The notes under the pieces: generated by a model
What the model saw: the letters and a program-made list of their open reading frames with translations, nothing else
Told to the model about the DNA's origin: nothing
Database searches by the model: none
Part shown: positions 50,791 through 59,230 of the stretch, piece by piece
Position numbering within the stretch: position 1 is the first letter of the stretch
How the letters are laid out: each line of letters starts with the position of its first letter
Position numbers and translations under genes: made by a program
Source: Flavobacteriales bacterium
Lineage (GTDB): Bacteria > Bacteroidota > Bacteroidia > Flavobacteriales_F > PHOS-HE28
Assembly (NCBI GenBank): GCA_016703105.1
Contig: JADJCS010000018.1
Coordinates: 39,199 to 103,198, forward strand
DNA length: 64,000 nt
Direction: 5' to 3'

Positions 50791-52128
50791 ATGAACATCG
50801 CAGTAGTAGGCACAGGATACGTAGGGCTAGTCACCGGCACATGCTTCGCCGAGACCGGTAACCACGTGGTATGCGTGGACATCAATGAGGAGAAAGTGAA
50901 GTTGCTCAAGGCCGGTCAGGTGCCCATCTACGAGCCGCATCTCGATGTGCTCTTCGAGCGGAACATCCGGCAGGGCCGCCTCAGCTTCACCACGGACCTG
51001 AAGAGCGCCATCGATCAGGCGCAGATCATCTTTCTGGCATTGCCCACGCCACCGGGGGAGGACGGAAGCGCCGATCTGCGCTACGTGCTCGGTGTCGCCG
51101 ATGACCTGGGGAAGATCATCACCGACTACAAAGTGATCGTGGACAAGAGCACGGTGCCCGTGGGTACCGCGGAGAGGGTGCATGCCGCAGTAGCGAAGCA
51201 CGCGAAAGCGCCGTTCGACATCGTGAGCAACCCCGAGTTTTTGCGGGAGGGCTACGCGGTGGACGATTTCCTCAAACCCGACCGGGTGGTGGTAGGCACC
51301 AGCAGCGACCGCGCGCGCAAAGTGATGGAGGACCTCTACAAGCCCTTCGTCCGCCAGGGTAACCCGATCATCTTCATGGACGAGCGGAGCGCCGAGCTCA
51401 CCAAATACGCGGCGAACGCTTTTCTAGCCACCAAGATCACGTTCATGAACGAGATCGCGAACTTCTGCGAGAAGGTGGGCGCGGACGTGGACAAGGTGCG
51501 CATCGGCGTAGGCAGCGACAGCCGCATCGGCAAGCGCTTCCTCTTCCCGGGCATTGGCTACGGGGGTAGCTGCTTTCCGAAGGACGTGCAAGCCCTGGCC
51601 AAGAGCGGGGACGATGTCGGCTACACCTTTGAGATCATCCGCAGTGTGATGGAGGTGAACGAACGTCAGAAGACCTCGATCATCCCGAAGATCAAAGCGC
51701 ATTACGATGGAGCATTGCGTGGCAAGCGCTTCGCCTTGTGGGGACTCGCCTTCAAACCCGACACGGACGATATCCGCGAGGCGCCGGCCCTGTACATCAT
51801 CGATGCGCTACTGAAGGAAGGGGCGGCGGTCACCGCCTTCGATCCAGAGGCGATGCCGAACGTGAAGAAGCAGCTGGGCGACGGAATCCGTTTCGCAGCG
51901 GACGAATACGAAGCGCTGAAGGACGCCGATGCGTTGATCATCGCCACCGAATGGGCCGAGTTCCGCACGCCGGACCTTGCCCGTCTCGCCAGCAGCCTGA
52001 AGGAACGCGTGATCTTCGACGGCCGCAACCTGTATGAACTGGACCACATGAAGGAGCAAGGCTTCACATACGTGAGCGTGGGCCGCCAGACCGTGAACGT
52101 GCCTTTGCGTTCCACCACCAAAGCCTGA
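50791..52128 (+). CDS. ugd: UDP-glucose 6-dehydrogenase
   Basis: 445 residues. NAD motif MNIAVVGTGYVGLVTGTCFAETG (in part: VVGTGYVGLVTG), VDKSTVPVGTAERV, NPEFLREGYAVDDFLKPDRVVVG (in part: NPEFLREGYAV), the catalytic Cys in GIGYGGSCFPKDVQAL, and WGLAFKPDTDDIREAP. It oxidises UDP-glucose twice to UDP-glucuronate. The neighbouring uxs-like gene, starting on its stop codon, would decarboxylate the product. It is a different subfamily from the WbpA-like enzyme at 55678. Confidence 0.95.
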   Translation: MNIAVVGTGYVGLVTGTCFAETGNHVVCVDINEEKVKLLKAGQVPIYEPHLDVLFERNIRQGRLSFTTDLKSAIDQAQIIFLALPTPPGEDGSADLRYVLGVADDLGKIITDYKVIVDKSTVPVGTAERVHAAVAKHAKAPFDIVSNPEFLREGYAVDDFLKPDRVVVGTSSDRARKVMEDLYKPFVRQGNPIIFMDERSAELTKYAANAFLATKITFMNEIANFCEKVGADVDKVRIGVGSDSRIGKRFLFPGIGYGGSCFPKDVQALAKSGDDVGYTFEIIRSVMEVNERQKTSIIPKIKAHYDGALRGKRFALWGLAFKPDTDDIREAPALYIIDALLKEGAAVTAFDPEAMPNVKKQLGDGIRFAADEYEALKDADALIIATEWAEFRTPDLARLASSLKERVIFDGRNLYELDHMKEQGFTYVSVGRQTVNVPLRSTTKA

Positions 52129-53120
52129 TGATGAAGGACCGTGTGCTCATCACCGGTGCGGCGGGTTTCCTGGGCTCGCACCTGTGCGACCGTTTCCTGA
52201 AGGAAGGCTACCATGTGATCGGGATGGACAACCTGATCACCGGACGACTGAAGAATATTGAGCACCTCTTCAAACGCGAGGATTTCGAGTTCTATCACCA
52301 CGACGTAAGCCGGTTCGTGCATGTGCCTGGACCGTTGAAATACATCCTGCACTTCGCCAGCCCCGCCAGCCCGATCGACTATCTGAAGATCCCGATCCAA
52401 ACGTTGAAGGTGAGCTCACTGGGTACGCACAACCTACTCGGCCTGGCCAAGGCGAAAGGTGCGCGCATCCTTGTGGCGAGCACCAGCGAGGTCTACGGCG
52501 ATCCGCAGGTGCATCCACAAACGGAGAGCTACTGGGGCCATGTGAACACTGTCGGGCCGCGGGGTGTGTACGACGAAGCGAAGCGTTTCCAGGAGGCCAT
52601 CACCATGGCCTACCATACCTACCACGGGCTGGAGACGCGTATCGTGCGCATCTTCAACACCTATGGTCCGCGCATGCGGTTGAACGACGGCCGCGTATTG
52701 CCCGCCTTCATCGGTCAGGCTTTGCGCGGCGAGGATCTGACGGTCTTCGGCGAAGGCAAGCAAACGAGAAGCTTCTGCTATGTGGACGACTTGATCGAAG
52801 GCATCTATCGCCTATTGCATAGTGACTACAGCGGACCGGTGAACATCGGCAATCCCAGCGAGATCACCATCGCACAGTTCGCCGAAGAGATCATCAAGCT
52901 TACGGGCACCAAGCAGAAGGTGGTGTACAAACCGCTGCCACAGGATGACCCCATGCAGCGCCAGCCGGATATCACCCTTGCGGAACAAGTGCTGGGCTGG
53001 GAGCCCAAAGTGGATCGCGCAGAAGGTCTGCGTATCACCTACGACTACTTCAAAGGCCTGACGCCGGAGGAGCTGCACGAGAAGGACCACAATACCTTCG
53101 AGGGCTACGTGCGCAAGTGA
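52128..53120 (+). CDS. UDP-glucuronate decarboxylase (UDP-xylose synthase)
   Basis: 330 residues. SDR features: VLITGAAGFLGSHLCDRFL at the N-terminus, the UXS-typical MDNLITGRLKNIEHL and HHDVSRFVHV, FASPASPIDYLKIPIQTLKV (in part), and the catalytic YDEAKRFQE with RGVYDEAKR. Those last motifs separate UXS from other epimerases. It converts UDP-glucuronate to UDP-xylose with bound NAD. The start (ATG at 52128 or 52131) overlaps the ugd stop, so the two enzymes are made together. Confidence 0.92.
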   Translation: MMKDRVLITGAAGFLGSHLCDRFLKEGYHVIGMDNLITGRLKNIEHLFKREDFEFYHHDVSRFVHVPGPLKYILHFASPASPIDYLKIPIQTLKVSSLGTHNLLGLAKAKGARILVASTSEVYGDPQVHPQTESYWGHVNTVGPRGVYDEAKRFQEAITMAYHTYHGLETRIVRIFNTYGPRMRLNDGRVLPAFIGQALRGEDLTVFGEGKQTRSFCYVDDLIEGIYRLLHSDYSGPVNIGNPSEITIAQFAEEIIKLTGTKQKVVYKPLPQDDPMQRQPDITLAEQVLGWEPKVDRAEGLRITYDYFKGLTPEELHEKDHNTFEGYVRK

Positions 53121-53998
53121 ACAGCATCGCGCTCCGCATCGCGGGGGTCCCCGAACATTTCAATTTGCCCTGGCACTTGGGCTTGGAACGCCGTGCCTTC
53201 GTGCGCGCAGGCATCGACCTGAAATGGCGCACCGTTGCGGAAGGTACCGGGGCCATGTGCAAGTTGCTCCGGTCCGGGGAGATCGATCTGGCCATCCTGG
53301 TCACCGAAGGCGCAGTGCGGGATATCCTGAACGGCAACCCGGCGTGTATCATCGCTCCCTATGTGGATTCACCGCTGACCTGGGGTGTGCATGTAGGCGC
53401 CGGATCAGCCATCACCGAGCCTGAGCAACTGCGCAATGTCCCCTACGCGATCAGCCGCCCCAATTCGGGATCCCACCTCGCGGCCATGGCCTATGCGTTG
53501 ACCCATAGTTGGAAAGTGACCGAAAAGGACCTGGTGATCGTCAACGACCTGCCAGGCGCCGTGGAGCGTTTGCAAGGACCATCACCGTTGGCCTTCCTCT
53601 GGGAGAAGTACACTACGAAACCACTGGTGGATAGTGGCGCGCTGCGGCGTGTGGACGAATACCGCTCCTCCTGGCCGTCGTTCGTGATCGTGGCCCGCGA
53701 GTCGGTACTGGCCGAACATGCCGAACCCGTGAAGCGCCTGCTGAAAGTGATCCGGGACCAGTCCTTGGGCTTGATGTCCAAGAAGACGGCGCCAGAGATC
53801 ATCGCGCAGCGGTACAACTTGAAGATCGAGGATGCGCGGGCCTGGTTCAGCGAGGTGCGGTGGAACACGAACGGCCGTCTGGAGGACCACGCGTTGACCG
53901 CGGTCGCGGCTACGTTGCGTCAAGCGGGTATGCTGGACGGCGACTTGACCAAGGAAGTGCTTTGCCAGAAGCTCCTCTGGCCGCCCCAGAAGAGCTAG
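53117..53998 (+). CDS. periplasmic-binding-fold protein without signal peptide
   Basis: 293 residues starting at a GTG that overlaps the uxs stop (GTGA). The sequence follows the ABC solute-binding (NMT1/SsuA-like type II) fold: ALRIAGVPEHFNLPWHLGLE at the start, GTGAMCKLLRSGEIDLAILVTEGA (in part: LRSGEIDLAILVTEG), YAISRPNSGSHLAAMAYAL and PSFVIVARESVLAEH. There is no signal peptide and no transporter gene nearby, so it is probably cytosolic. Its place inside a nucleotide-sugar operon is unusual; ligand sensing or an enzyme role is guesswork. Confidence 0.7.
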   Translation: MNSIALRIAGVPEHFNLPWHLGLERRAFVRAGIDLKWRTVAEGTGAMCKLLRSGEIDLAILVTEGAVRDILNGNPACIIAPYVDSPLTWGVHVGAGSAITEPEQLRNVPYAISRPNSGSHLAAMAYALTHSWKVTEKDLVIVNDLPGAVERLQGPSPLAFLWEKYTTKPLVDSGALRRVDEYRSSWPSFVIVARESVLAEHAEPVKRLLKVIRDQSLGLMSKKTAPEIIAQRYNLKIEDARAWFSEVRWNTNGRLEDHALTAVAATLRQAGMLDGDLTKEVLCQKLLWPPQKS

Positions 53999-54028
53999 GT
54001 GGGTCGTTCTCGATCCAGAGCCGGTAGG

Positions 54029-54074
54029 TACCTTCGCCGTCCGCTTTCCTCGGGCCATGGGACATGCTCCCATG
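54029..54074 (+). promoter_or_regulatory. internal candidate promoter and leader hairpin before the WbpD-like gene
   Basis: TACCTTCG (54029-54036) is followed by CATGGGA, loop CATGC, TCCCATG (54056-54074; perfect 7-bp stem) and the ATG at 54088. The 89-base gap is the largest in the locus apart from that before ugd. Confidence 0.4.
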
Positions 54075-54087
54075 CGCGCATGGACCC

Positions 54088-54660
54088 ATGGACCACACCG
54101 CCCACCCCACCGCCGTTATCGACGAAGGCTGCACCATCGGCAAGGGCACGCGCATCTGGCATTTTAGCCACATCATGCCAGGCTGCGTCTTGGGGGAGAA
54201 CTGCAACATCGGCCAGAACGTGGTGATCAGTCCCCAAGTGGTGCTCGGCAACAACGTGAAGGTGCAGAACAACGTGAGCATCTATACCGGCGTGGTATGC
54301 GAGGACGACGTGTTCCTGGGGCCGAGCATGGTGTTCACCAACGTGATCAATCCGCGCAGCGCGGTGGCCCGGCGCGACCAGTACCTTCGCACGCTCGTGA
54401 AAAAAGGCGCTTCCATCGGGGCCAACGCCACCATCGTCTGCGGTCATGATATCGGCCGCTTCGCCTTTGTGGGCGCGGGCGCGGTGGTGACCAAGGAGGT
54501 ACCCGATTTCGCACTGGTGGTCGGCAATCCGGCACGACAGACCGGCTGGATGAGCGAATACGGCCACAAGCTGAAGTTCGATGCGAAAGGGGAGGCGACA
54601 TGCCCGGAGAGCGGGCAGCGCTATGCTCTGGCGAACGGACGCGTGACCAGGACCTCGTGA
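54088..54660 (+). CDS. left-handed beta-helix N-acetyltransferase, WbpD-like
   Basis: 190 residues from the ATG at 54088 (MDHTAHPTAVIDEGCTIGKG). Hexapeptide repeats run through most of the protein (AVIDEGCTIGKGTRIWHFSHIMPGCVLGENCNIGQNVVI in parts), with FTNVINPRSAVARRDQY near residue 85 and VGAGAVVTKEVPDFALVVGNPARQTGWMSEYG (in part: VGNPARQTGWMSEYG) at the end, as in WbpD/WlbB. These enzymes acetylate the 3-amino group of UDP-GlcNAc3NA with acetyl-CoA. It directly precedes the dehydrogenase of the same pathway by two bases. Confidence 0.9.
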   Translation: MDHTAHPTAVIDEGCTIGKGTRIWHFSHIMPGCVLGENCNIGQNVVISPQVVLGNNVKVQNNVSIYTGVVCEDDVFLGPSMVFTNVINPRSAVARRDQYLRTLVKKGASIGANATIVCGHDIGRFAFVGAGAVVTKEVPDFALVVGNPARQTGWMSEYGHKLKFDAKGEATCPESGQRYALANGRVTRTS

Positions 54661-54662
54661 TC

Positions 54663-55694
54663 ATGAACGCCAACGACAAGATCCGTTTCGCGGTGGTGGG
54701 TTGCGGCCACATCGGCAAGCGCCATGCGGAGATGATCAGTCGGCACGCCGAGACCGAATTGGTGGCTGTCTGCGACGTGCGTTCCCGGGAGCAGACGGGC
54801 GCGACCGCTTTTCCAGTGCCCTACTTCGCGGATATGGCGACCATGCTCGCGGAAGTTCCCGGGATCGACGTGGTGAACGTGTGTACCCCGAACGGCCTTC
54901 ACGCCGAGCAATGCGTGATCGCCTTGGAACATCGCAAACATGTGGTCTGCGAGAAGCCGTTGGCGTTGAGCAAGGCGAAGTGCGAAGCGATCATCTACAA
55001 GGCCCTGCAGATGCACCGTAACGTGTTCGGGGTGATGCAGAACCGTTACAGCCCGCCGAGCCAATGGATCAAGGGTGTGGTGGACGGCGGCATGCTGGGC
55101 GAGATCCACATGGTGCAGGTGAACTGCTACTGGAACCGCGACGAGCGTTACTACAAGCAGGGCGGATGGAAAGGCAGCGCGGATCTCGACGGAGGAACCC
55201 TGTTCACCCAGTTCAGCCACTTCATCGACATCATGTACTGGCTCTTCGGCGACATCACCGACATCCAGGGCCGCTTCGCGGACTTCAACCACAAGGACCT
55301 TACGGCTTTCGAGGACAGCGGTCTGGTGAACTTCCGTTTCCTCGACGGCGGCATGGGCTGCATCAACTACAGCACCGCGGTGTGGGACCGCAACCTGGAG
55401 AGCAGCATGACCATCATCGGCTCGAAGGGCAGCGTGAAGATCGGCGGGCAGTACATGGACCAGGTGGAGTACTGCCACATCAAGGACTACACGATGCCCG
55501 TGTTGGCGCCCACCAATCCGGCGAACGATTACGGCGCCTACAAAGGCAGTGCGAACAACCACGGCTTCATCATCGACAACGTGGTGGATACGCTGAAGGG
55601 CCGCACGACAATGACCACCAACGCGTTGGAAGGCTTGAAGGTGGTGGAGATCATCGAACGTATTTACCAGAAGAGGGATGAGCAGCTTGTATGA
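54663..55694 (+). CDS. Gfo/Idh/MocA-family dehydrogenase, WbpB-like
   Basis: 343 residues from the ATG at 54663. Rossmann motif FAVVGCGHIGKRHAEMI, then VVNVCTPNGLHAEQCVIAL, the family lysine in VVCEKPLALSK, and the C-terminal half with DLDGGTLFTQFSHFIDIMYWLFG (in part: GGTLFTQFSHFIDI). The long VNCYWNRDERYYKQGGWKG stretch is typical of WbpB/WlbA, which oxidise C3 of UDP-GlcNAcA with NAD recycled through 2-oxoglutarate. It sits between the WbpD- and WbpA-like genes and overlaps the latter by 17 bases. Confidence 0.9.
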   Translation: MNANDKIRFAVVGCGHIGKRHAEMISRHAETELVAVCDVRSREQTGATAFPVPYFADMATMLAEVPGIDVVNVCTPNGLHAEQCVIALEHRKHVVCEKPLALSKAKCEAIIYKALQMHRNVFGVMQNRYSPPSQWIKGVVDGGMLGEIHMVQVNCYWNRDERYYKQGGWKGSADLDGGTLFTQFSHFIDIMYWLFGDITDIQGRFADFNHKDLTAFEDSGLVNFRFLDGGMGCINYSTAVWDRNLESSMTIIGSKGSVKIGGQYMDQVEYCHIKDYTMPVLAPTNPANDYGAYKGSANNHGFIIDNVVDTLKGRTTMTTNALEGLKVVEIIERIYQKRDEQLV

Positions 55695-56976
55695 CCGCTT
55701 GGTGAAGAAGGAGGCGAAGCTGGCCGTGATCGGCCTGGGCTACGTGGGCCTGCCGATCGCCTTGGCGTTCGCGCGCAAGATCAAAGTGGTGGGCTTCGAC
55801 ATTAATCAGAAGCGCGTCGAAATGATGCGCCGCGGCGAGGATCCCAGCAACGAGCTGGAAGCTTCGGAGTTCGATGGTTGCGACATCCACTTCACCGCCG
55901 ACCTGAACGATCTGAAGGACGTGGAGTTCTTCATCGTGGCCGTCCCCACGCCGATCGATCAGCAGAACATCCCCGACCTGGGCCCGCTGCTGGGCGCCAC
56001 GCGCACCGTGGGCCAGGTGCTGAAGAAGAACGACTACGTCGTGTATGAAAGCACCGTATACCCCGGCTGCACCGAAGAGGATTGCGTGCCACTGCTGGAA
56101 CGTCTCAGCAACTTGAAGTTCGTCGACGACTTCAAGGTGGGCTATTCACCGGAGCGCATCAATCCCGGTGACAAGGAGCACACGCTGGAGAGCATCATCA
56201 AAGTGACCAGCGGCTGCGACGCTGGCAGCGCGGAGATCATCGCCAAGGTGTACGAGCTGGTGGTGAAGGCCGGTGTGCACCGCGCAGCGAGCATCAAGGT
56301 GGCGGAGGCGGCCAAGATCATCGAGAACACGCAACGCGACGTGAACATCGCGTTGATCAACGAGCTCTCGATCATCTTCAACCGGATGGGCATCAACACC
56401 TACGATGTCCTTGAAGCCGCGGGCACCAAGTGGAACTTCCTCAAGTTCCAGCCCGGCCTGGTGGGCGGCCACTGCATCGGTGTGGATCCCTACTACCTCG
56501 TCTTCAAGGCGAAGGAGCTGGGCTACCACGCGCAGATCATCGACAGCGGCCGCTTCGTGAACGACAGCATGGGCGGCTATGTGGCCAAGCAAACGGTGAA
56601 GCGCATCATCACCGCGGGCACCAATCCCGCCGATGCGCGCATCCTGGTGATGGGCGCCACCTTCAAGGAGAACGTCACCGACATCCGCAACAGCAAGGTG
56701 TCCGACGTGGTGAAGGAACTGCAGAGTTACAGTATGCAGGTGGACGTGACCGACCCCCATGCTGATGCGGCCGAGGTGGAACACGAGTACGGCTACAAGC
56801 TCTCTGCTGAGATGAAGGGCCCTTACGATGCGATCATCGTGGCCGTGAACCATACCGAGTACGCCAACAAGGACGAAGCCTGGTTCAAGAGCATGCTGAA
56901 GCCAAAAGGGCTCGTCGTCGATCTGAAGGGGGTGTTCCGCAAGAAGATCAAGGCCTTGAACTACTGGAGCCTGTGA
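55678..56976 (+). CDS. UDP-N-acetylglucosamine 6-dehydrogenase, WbpA/TviB-like
   Basis: 432 residues. NAD motif KLAVIGLGYVGLPIALAFAR, AVPTPIDQQNIPDLGPL, ESTVYPGCTEEDCVP, YSPERINPGDKEHTL, and the catalytic cysteine in GLVGGHCIGVDPYYL. The D-L-x-P-L and YSPERINPGD motifs distinguish TviB/WbpA from Ugd. It oxidises UDP-GlcNAc to UDP-GlcNAcA, the first step of the diacetamido-uronic acid pathway. Its stop overlaps the RfbB start. Confidence 0.93.
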   Translation: MSSLYDRLVKKEAKLAVIGLGYVGLPIALAFARKIKVVGFDINQKRVEMMRRGEDPSNELEASEFDGCDIHFTADLNDLKDVEFFIVAVPTPIDQQNIPDLGPLLGATRTVGQVLKKNDYVVYESTVYPGCTEEDCVPLLERLSNLKFVDDFKVGYSPERINPGDKEHTLESIIKVTSGCDAGSAEIIAKVYELVVKAGVHRAASIKVAEAAKIIENTQRDVNIALINELSIIFNRMGINTYDVLEAAGTKWNFLKFQPGLVGGHCIGVDPYYLVFKAKELGYHAQIIDSGRFVNDSMGGYVAKQTVKRIITAGTNPADARILVMGATFKENVTDIRNSKVSDVVKELQSYSMQVDVTDPHADAAEVEHEYGYKLSAEMKGPYDAIIVAVNHTEYANKDEAWFKSMLKPKGLVVDLKGVFRKKIKALNYWSL

Positions 56977-58055
56977 GCGCAAGGACCATCCTCATCACCG
57001 GTGGTGCCGGCTTCATCGGGAGCCATGTGGTGCGCCGCTTCGTGACGAGGTATCCGCAATACCGCATCATCAACCTCGATGCGCTCACCTACGCAGGCAA
57101 CTTGGAGAACCTGCGGGACGTGGAGAACGCGGCGAACTATGCCTTCGTGAAGTGCGACATCCGCGATGCGGAAGGTTTGAAGAAGGTCTTCGCCGAGCAC
57201 GCGCCCGATGGCGTGATCCACCTTGCCGCGGAGAGCCACGTCGACCGGAGCATCAGCGACCCGATGGCTTTCGTAAACACGAACGTGATCGGAACTGTGA
57301 CCCTACTGAATGTTGCGAAGAAGGCCTGGGCAGAGCTCATTCTTAACTCGATTCTTGAGAGAGGAGCGGCTCCGCGATTCTACCATGTGAGCACAGACGA
57401 GGTCTACGGCTCCCTGCACGACGATGGCTTCTTCACCGAGGAAACGCCTTATGATCCGCAGAGCCCCTACAGCGCGAGCAAAGCTGCGAGCGATCACTTC
57501 GTCCGCGCCTACGGCAACACGTACAAGCTGCCCTTCGTGCTGAGCAACTGCAGCAACAACTACGGCAGCCATCACTTCCCGGAGAAGTTGATCCCGCTCA
57601 TGATCAACAACATCCGGAACAACAAGCCTTTGCCGGTCTATGGCAAAGGCGAGAACGTGCGCGACTGGCTCTGGGTGGAGGACCACGCGAGCGCGATCGA
57701 CACGGTGTTCCACAAAGGCGTGAACGGCGAGACCTACAACATCGGCGGCCACAACGAGTGGAAGAACATCGACCTCGTACACCTGCTCTGCTCCATCATG
57801 GACAAGAAGCTGGGCCGCGCGGAAGGGGAGAGCGCCAAGCTGATCACCTACGTCACCGATCGCGCCGGGCACGATCTGCGCTATGCGATCGACGCGGGCA
57901 AGATCGAGCGTGAACTGGGTTGGAGACCGAGCATCACCTTCGAGGAGGGATTGGAGCGCACGGTGGATTGGTATCTGGCCAATCAGGCCTGGTTGGAACA
58001 TGTGACCTCCGGCGACTACCAGCGTTACTACACCGCGCACTACGCGGACCGCTGA
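56973..58055 (+). CDS. rfbB: dTDP-glucose 4,6-dehydratase
   Basis: 360 residues beginning with a GTG that overlaps the previous stop. TILITGGAGFIGSHVVRRFV, INLDALTYAGNLENLRDV, HLAAESHVDRSI, VSTDEVYG and the catalytic SPYSASKAASDH are all intact, as is the C-terminal RAGHDLRYAIDAGKIERELGW (in part). A slightly AT-richer insertion (ELILNSILERGAA) follows helix D. It makes dTDP-4-keto-6-deoxyglucose, precursor of L-rhamnose or other deoxysugars. RmlA, RmlC and RmlD are not in the window. Confidence 0.94.
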   Translation: MSARTILITGGAGFIGSHVVRRFVTRYPQYRIINLDALTYAGNLENLRDVENAANYAFVKCDIRDAEGLKKVFAEHAPDGVIHLAAESHVDRSISDPMAFVNTNVIGTVTLLNVAKKAWAELILNSILERGAAPRFYHVSTDEVYGSLHDDGFFTEETPYDPQSPYSASKAASDHFVRAYGNTYKLPFVLSNCSNNYGSHHFPEKLIPLMINNIRNNKPLPVYGKGENVRDWLWVEDHASAIDTVFHKGVNGETYNIGGHNEWKNIDLVHLLCSIMDKKLGRAEGESAKLITYVTDRAGHDLRYAIDAGKIERELGWRPSITFEEGLERTVDWYLANQAWLEHVTSGDYQRYYTAHYADR

Positions 58056-58804
58056 TGGGGCTCCTCGGTAACCTCTTCGGCAAACGCGCCCCCGATCTGG
58101 GCGAGGCCGACCTGAGCGTGTTGCGCTGCGATGTCCACAGTCATTTCATTCCGGCGATCGATGATGGCGCGCCCACGCTCGAAGCCAGCATGGAACTGCT
58201 CCATGCCATGCGCGAGCTGGGCTTCACCAAGGTGGTGACCACGCCGCATGTGATGAGCGATGGCTATAAGAACTCGCCGGAGATCATCCTCGGCGGGTTG
58301 GAGAAAGTGCGTGCCGAGATCGCCGCGCAAGGTCTCGATATCACCATCGACGCCGCTGCGGAGTACTACCTCGATCACGAGTTCGAGCAGAAGATCCAGC
58401 ATAAGGAAGTACTCACGTTCGGGAAGGACCTACTGCTCTTCGAACTGCCCTTCATCAGCGAGCCGAACATCCTGCTGCAAGTGATCTTCGCCATGCAGAC
58501 GCAAGGCTACCGTCCCGTGTTGGCGCACCCCGAGCGCTACGGCTATTGGGCCACCGACCTGAGCAAGCTCGAACAATTGAAGGAGCGTGGCGTGCTCTTC
58601 CAATTGAACACGATCGCCCTTTGCGGTGCTTACGGCCCTAGCGTGAAGCGCAGTGCAGAGAAGCTCGTGGACAACGGTTGGTACGAACTCATCGGCAGCG
58701 ATTGCCACCGCATGGACCATGTGCAGGCCATCAAGGCTACACTGCGGGAGCCCTACTTGCACAAAGTGATCGGCAGCGGGAAGCTGCTGAACGCGACGTT
58801 GTAG
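58055..58804 (+). CDS. CpsB/CapC (YwqE) family tyrosine-protein phosphatase
   Basis: 249 residues from the ATG at 58055, overlapping the RfbB stop (TGATG). PHP-domain metal motifs: CDVHSHFIPAIDDGAPTLE (D-x-H-x-H), VVTTPHVM, EYYLDHEF, VLAHPERYGYW and GSDCHRMDH. These manganese-dependent phosphatases act on Wzc/CpsD-type tyrosine kinases that control capsule or exopolysaccharide length. It closes the nucleotide-sugar locus, consistent with a Wzy-type polysaccharide. No tyrosine kinase is seen in the window. Confidence 0.93.
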   Translation: MGLLGNLFGKRAPDLGEADLSVLRCDVHSHFIPAIDDGAPTLEASMELLHAMRELGFTKVVTTPHVMSDGYKNSPEIILGGLEKVRAEIAAQGLDITIDAAAEYYLDHEFEQKIQHKEVLTFGKDLLLFELPFISEPNILLQVIFAMQTQGYRPVLAHPERYGYWATDLSKLEQLKERGVLFQLNTIALCGAYGPSVKRSAEKLVDNGWYELIGSDCHRMDHVQAIKATLREPYLHKVIGSGKLLNATL

Positions 58805-58827
58805 GACACGCGAAGCGTTGTGGAATT

Positions 58828-59220
58828 CTATTCGTACTGTTCCAGCTCTTGGCGGAGATCGATCTCACATCGCTCTGGATCGACTACCGTGCCCTGCTCC
58901 CCACTTACTAGGAAAACCGCCAAAGAAGTCCCATCTCTTTTCATGCCCGGTATCCAGGTGTCAAGCCACGCATCTATTGTGATAGCCTTGGGTACATGTT
59001 TACTCCAAGTTCCTTTCCCGCAAGCGATGGCGAAGGCTGAATGAGGCCAGACAGCCAATAGCCTTTTGCCAGTATAATCACCAGCCATGGCCCAACCATT
59101 ATCCCATAGCCCCCAAACCTCGCCCGCATCAGCCACTTTCTTCACGAAGTAATGGTACCGCTGTTCGCCGTTGAGTAGTGAAACAGCTGCGATCTCCTTT
59201 TGGGAGGGATTCCAAGGCAT
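58828..59220 (-). CDS. DUF2750 family protein
   Basis: 130 residues, AT-richer than its neighbours. It fits DUF2750: RYHYFVKKVADAGEVWGLWDNGW (in part: VADAGEVWGL), DYTGKRLLAVWPHSAFAIACG (in part: LLAVWPHSAFA), WLDTWIPGMKRDGTSLAVFLV (part) and a final RQELEQYE. Short cytosolic proteins of unknown function, sometimes called immunity-like because they are scattered and mobile. It is wedged between the nucleotide-sugar locus and fabD, and may be acquired. Confidence 0.75.
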   Translation of the reverse strand: MPWNPSQKEIAAVSLLNGEQRYHYFVKKVADAGEVWGLWDNGWAMAGDYTGKRLLAVWPHSAFAIACGKGTWSKHVPKAITIDAWLDTWIPGMKRDGTSLAVFLVSGEQGTVVDPERCEIDLRQELEQYE

Positions 59221-59230
59221 GTGAACAAGA

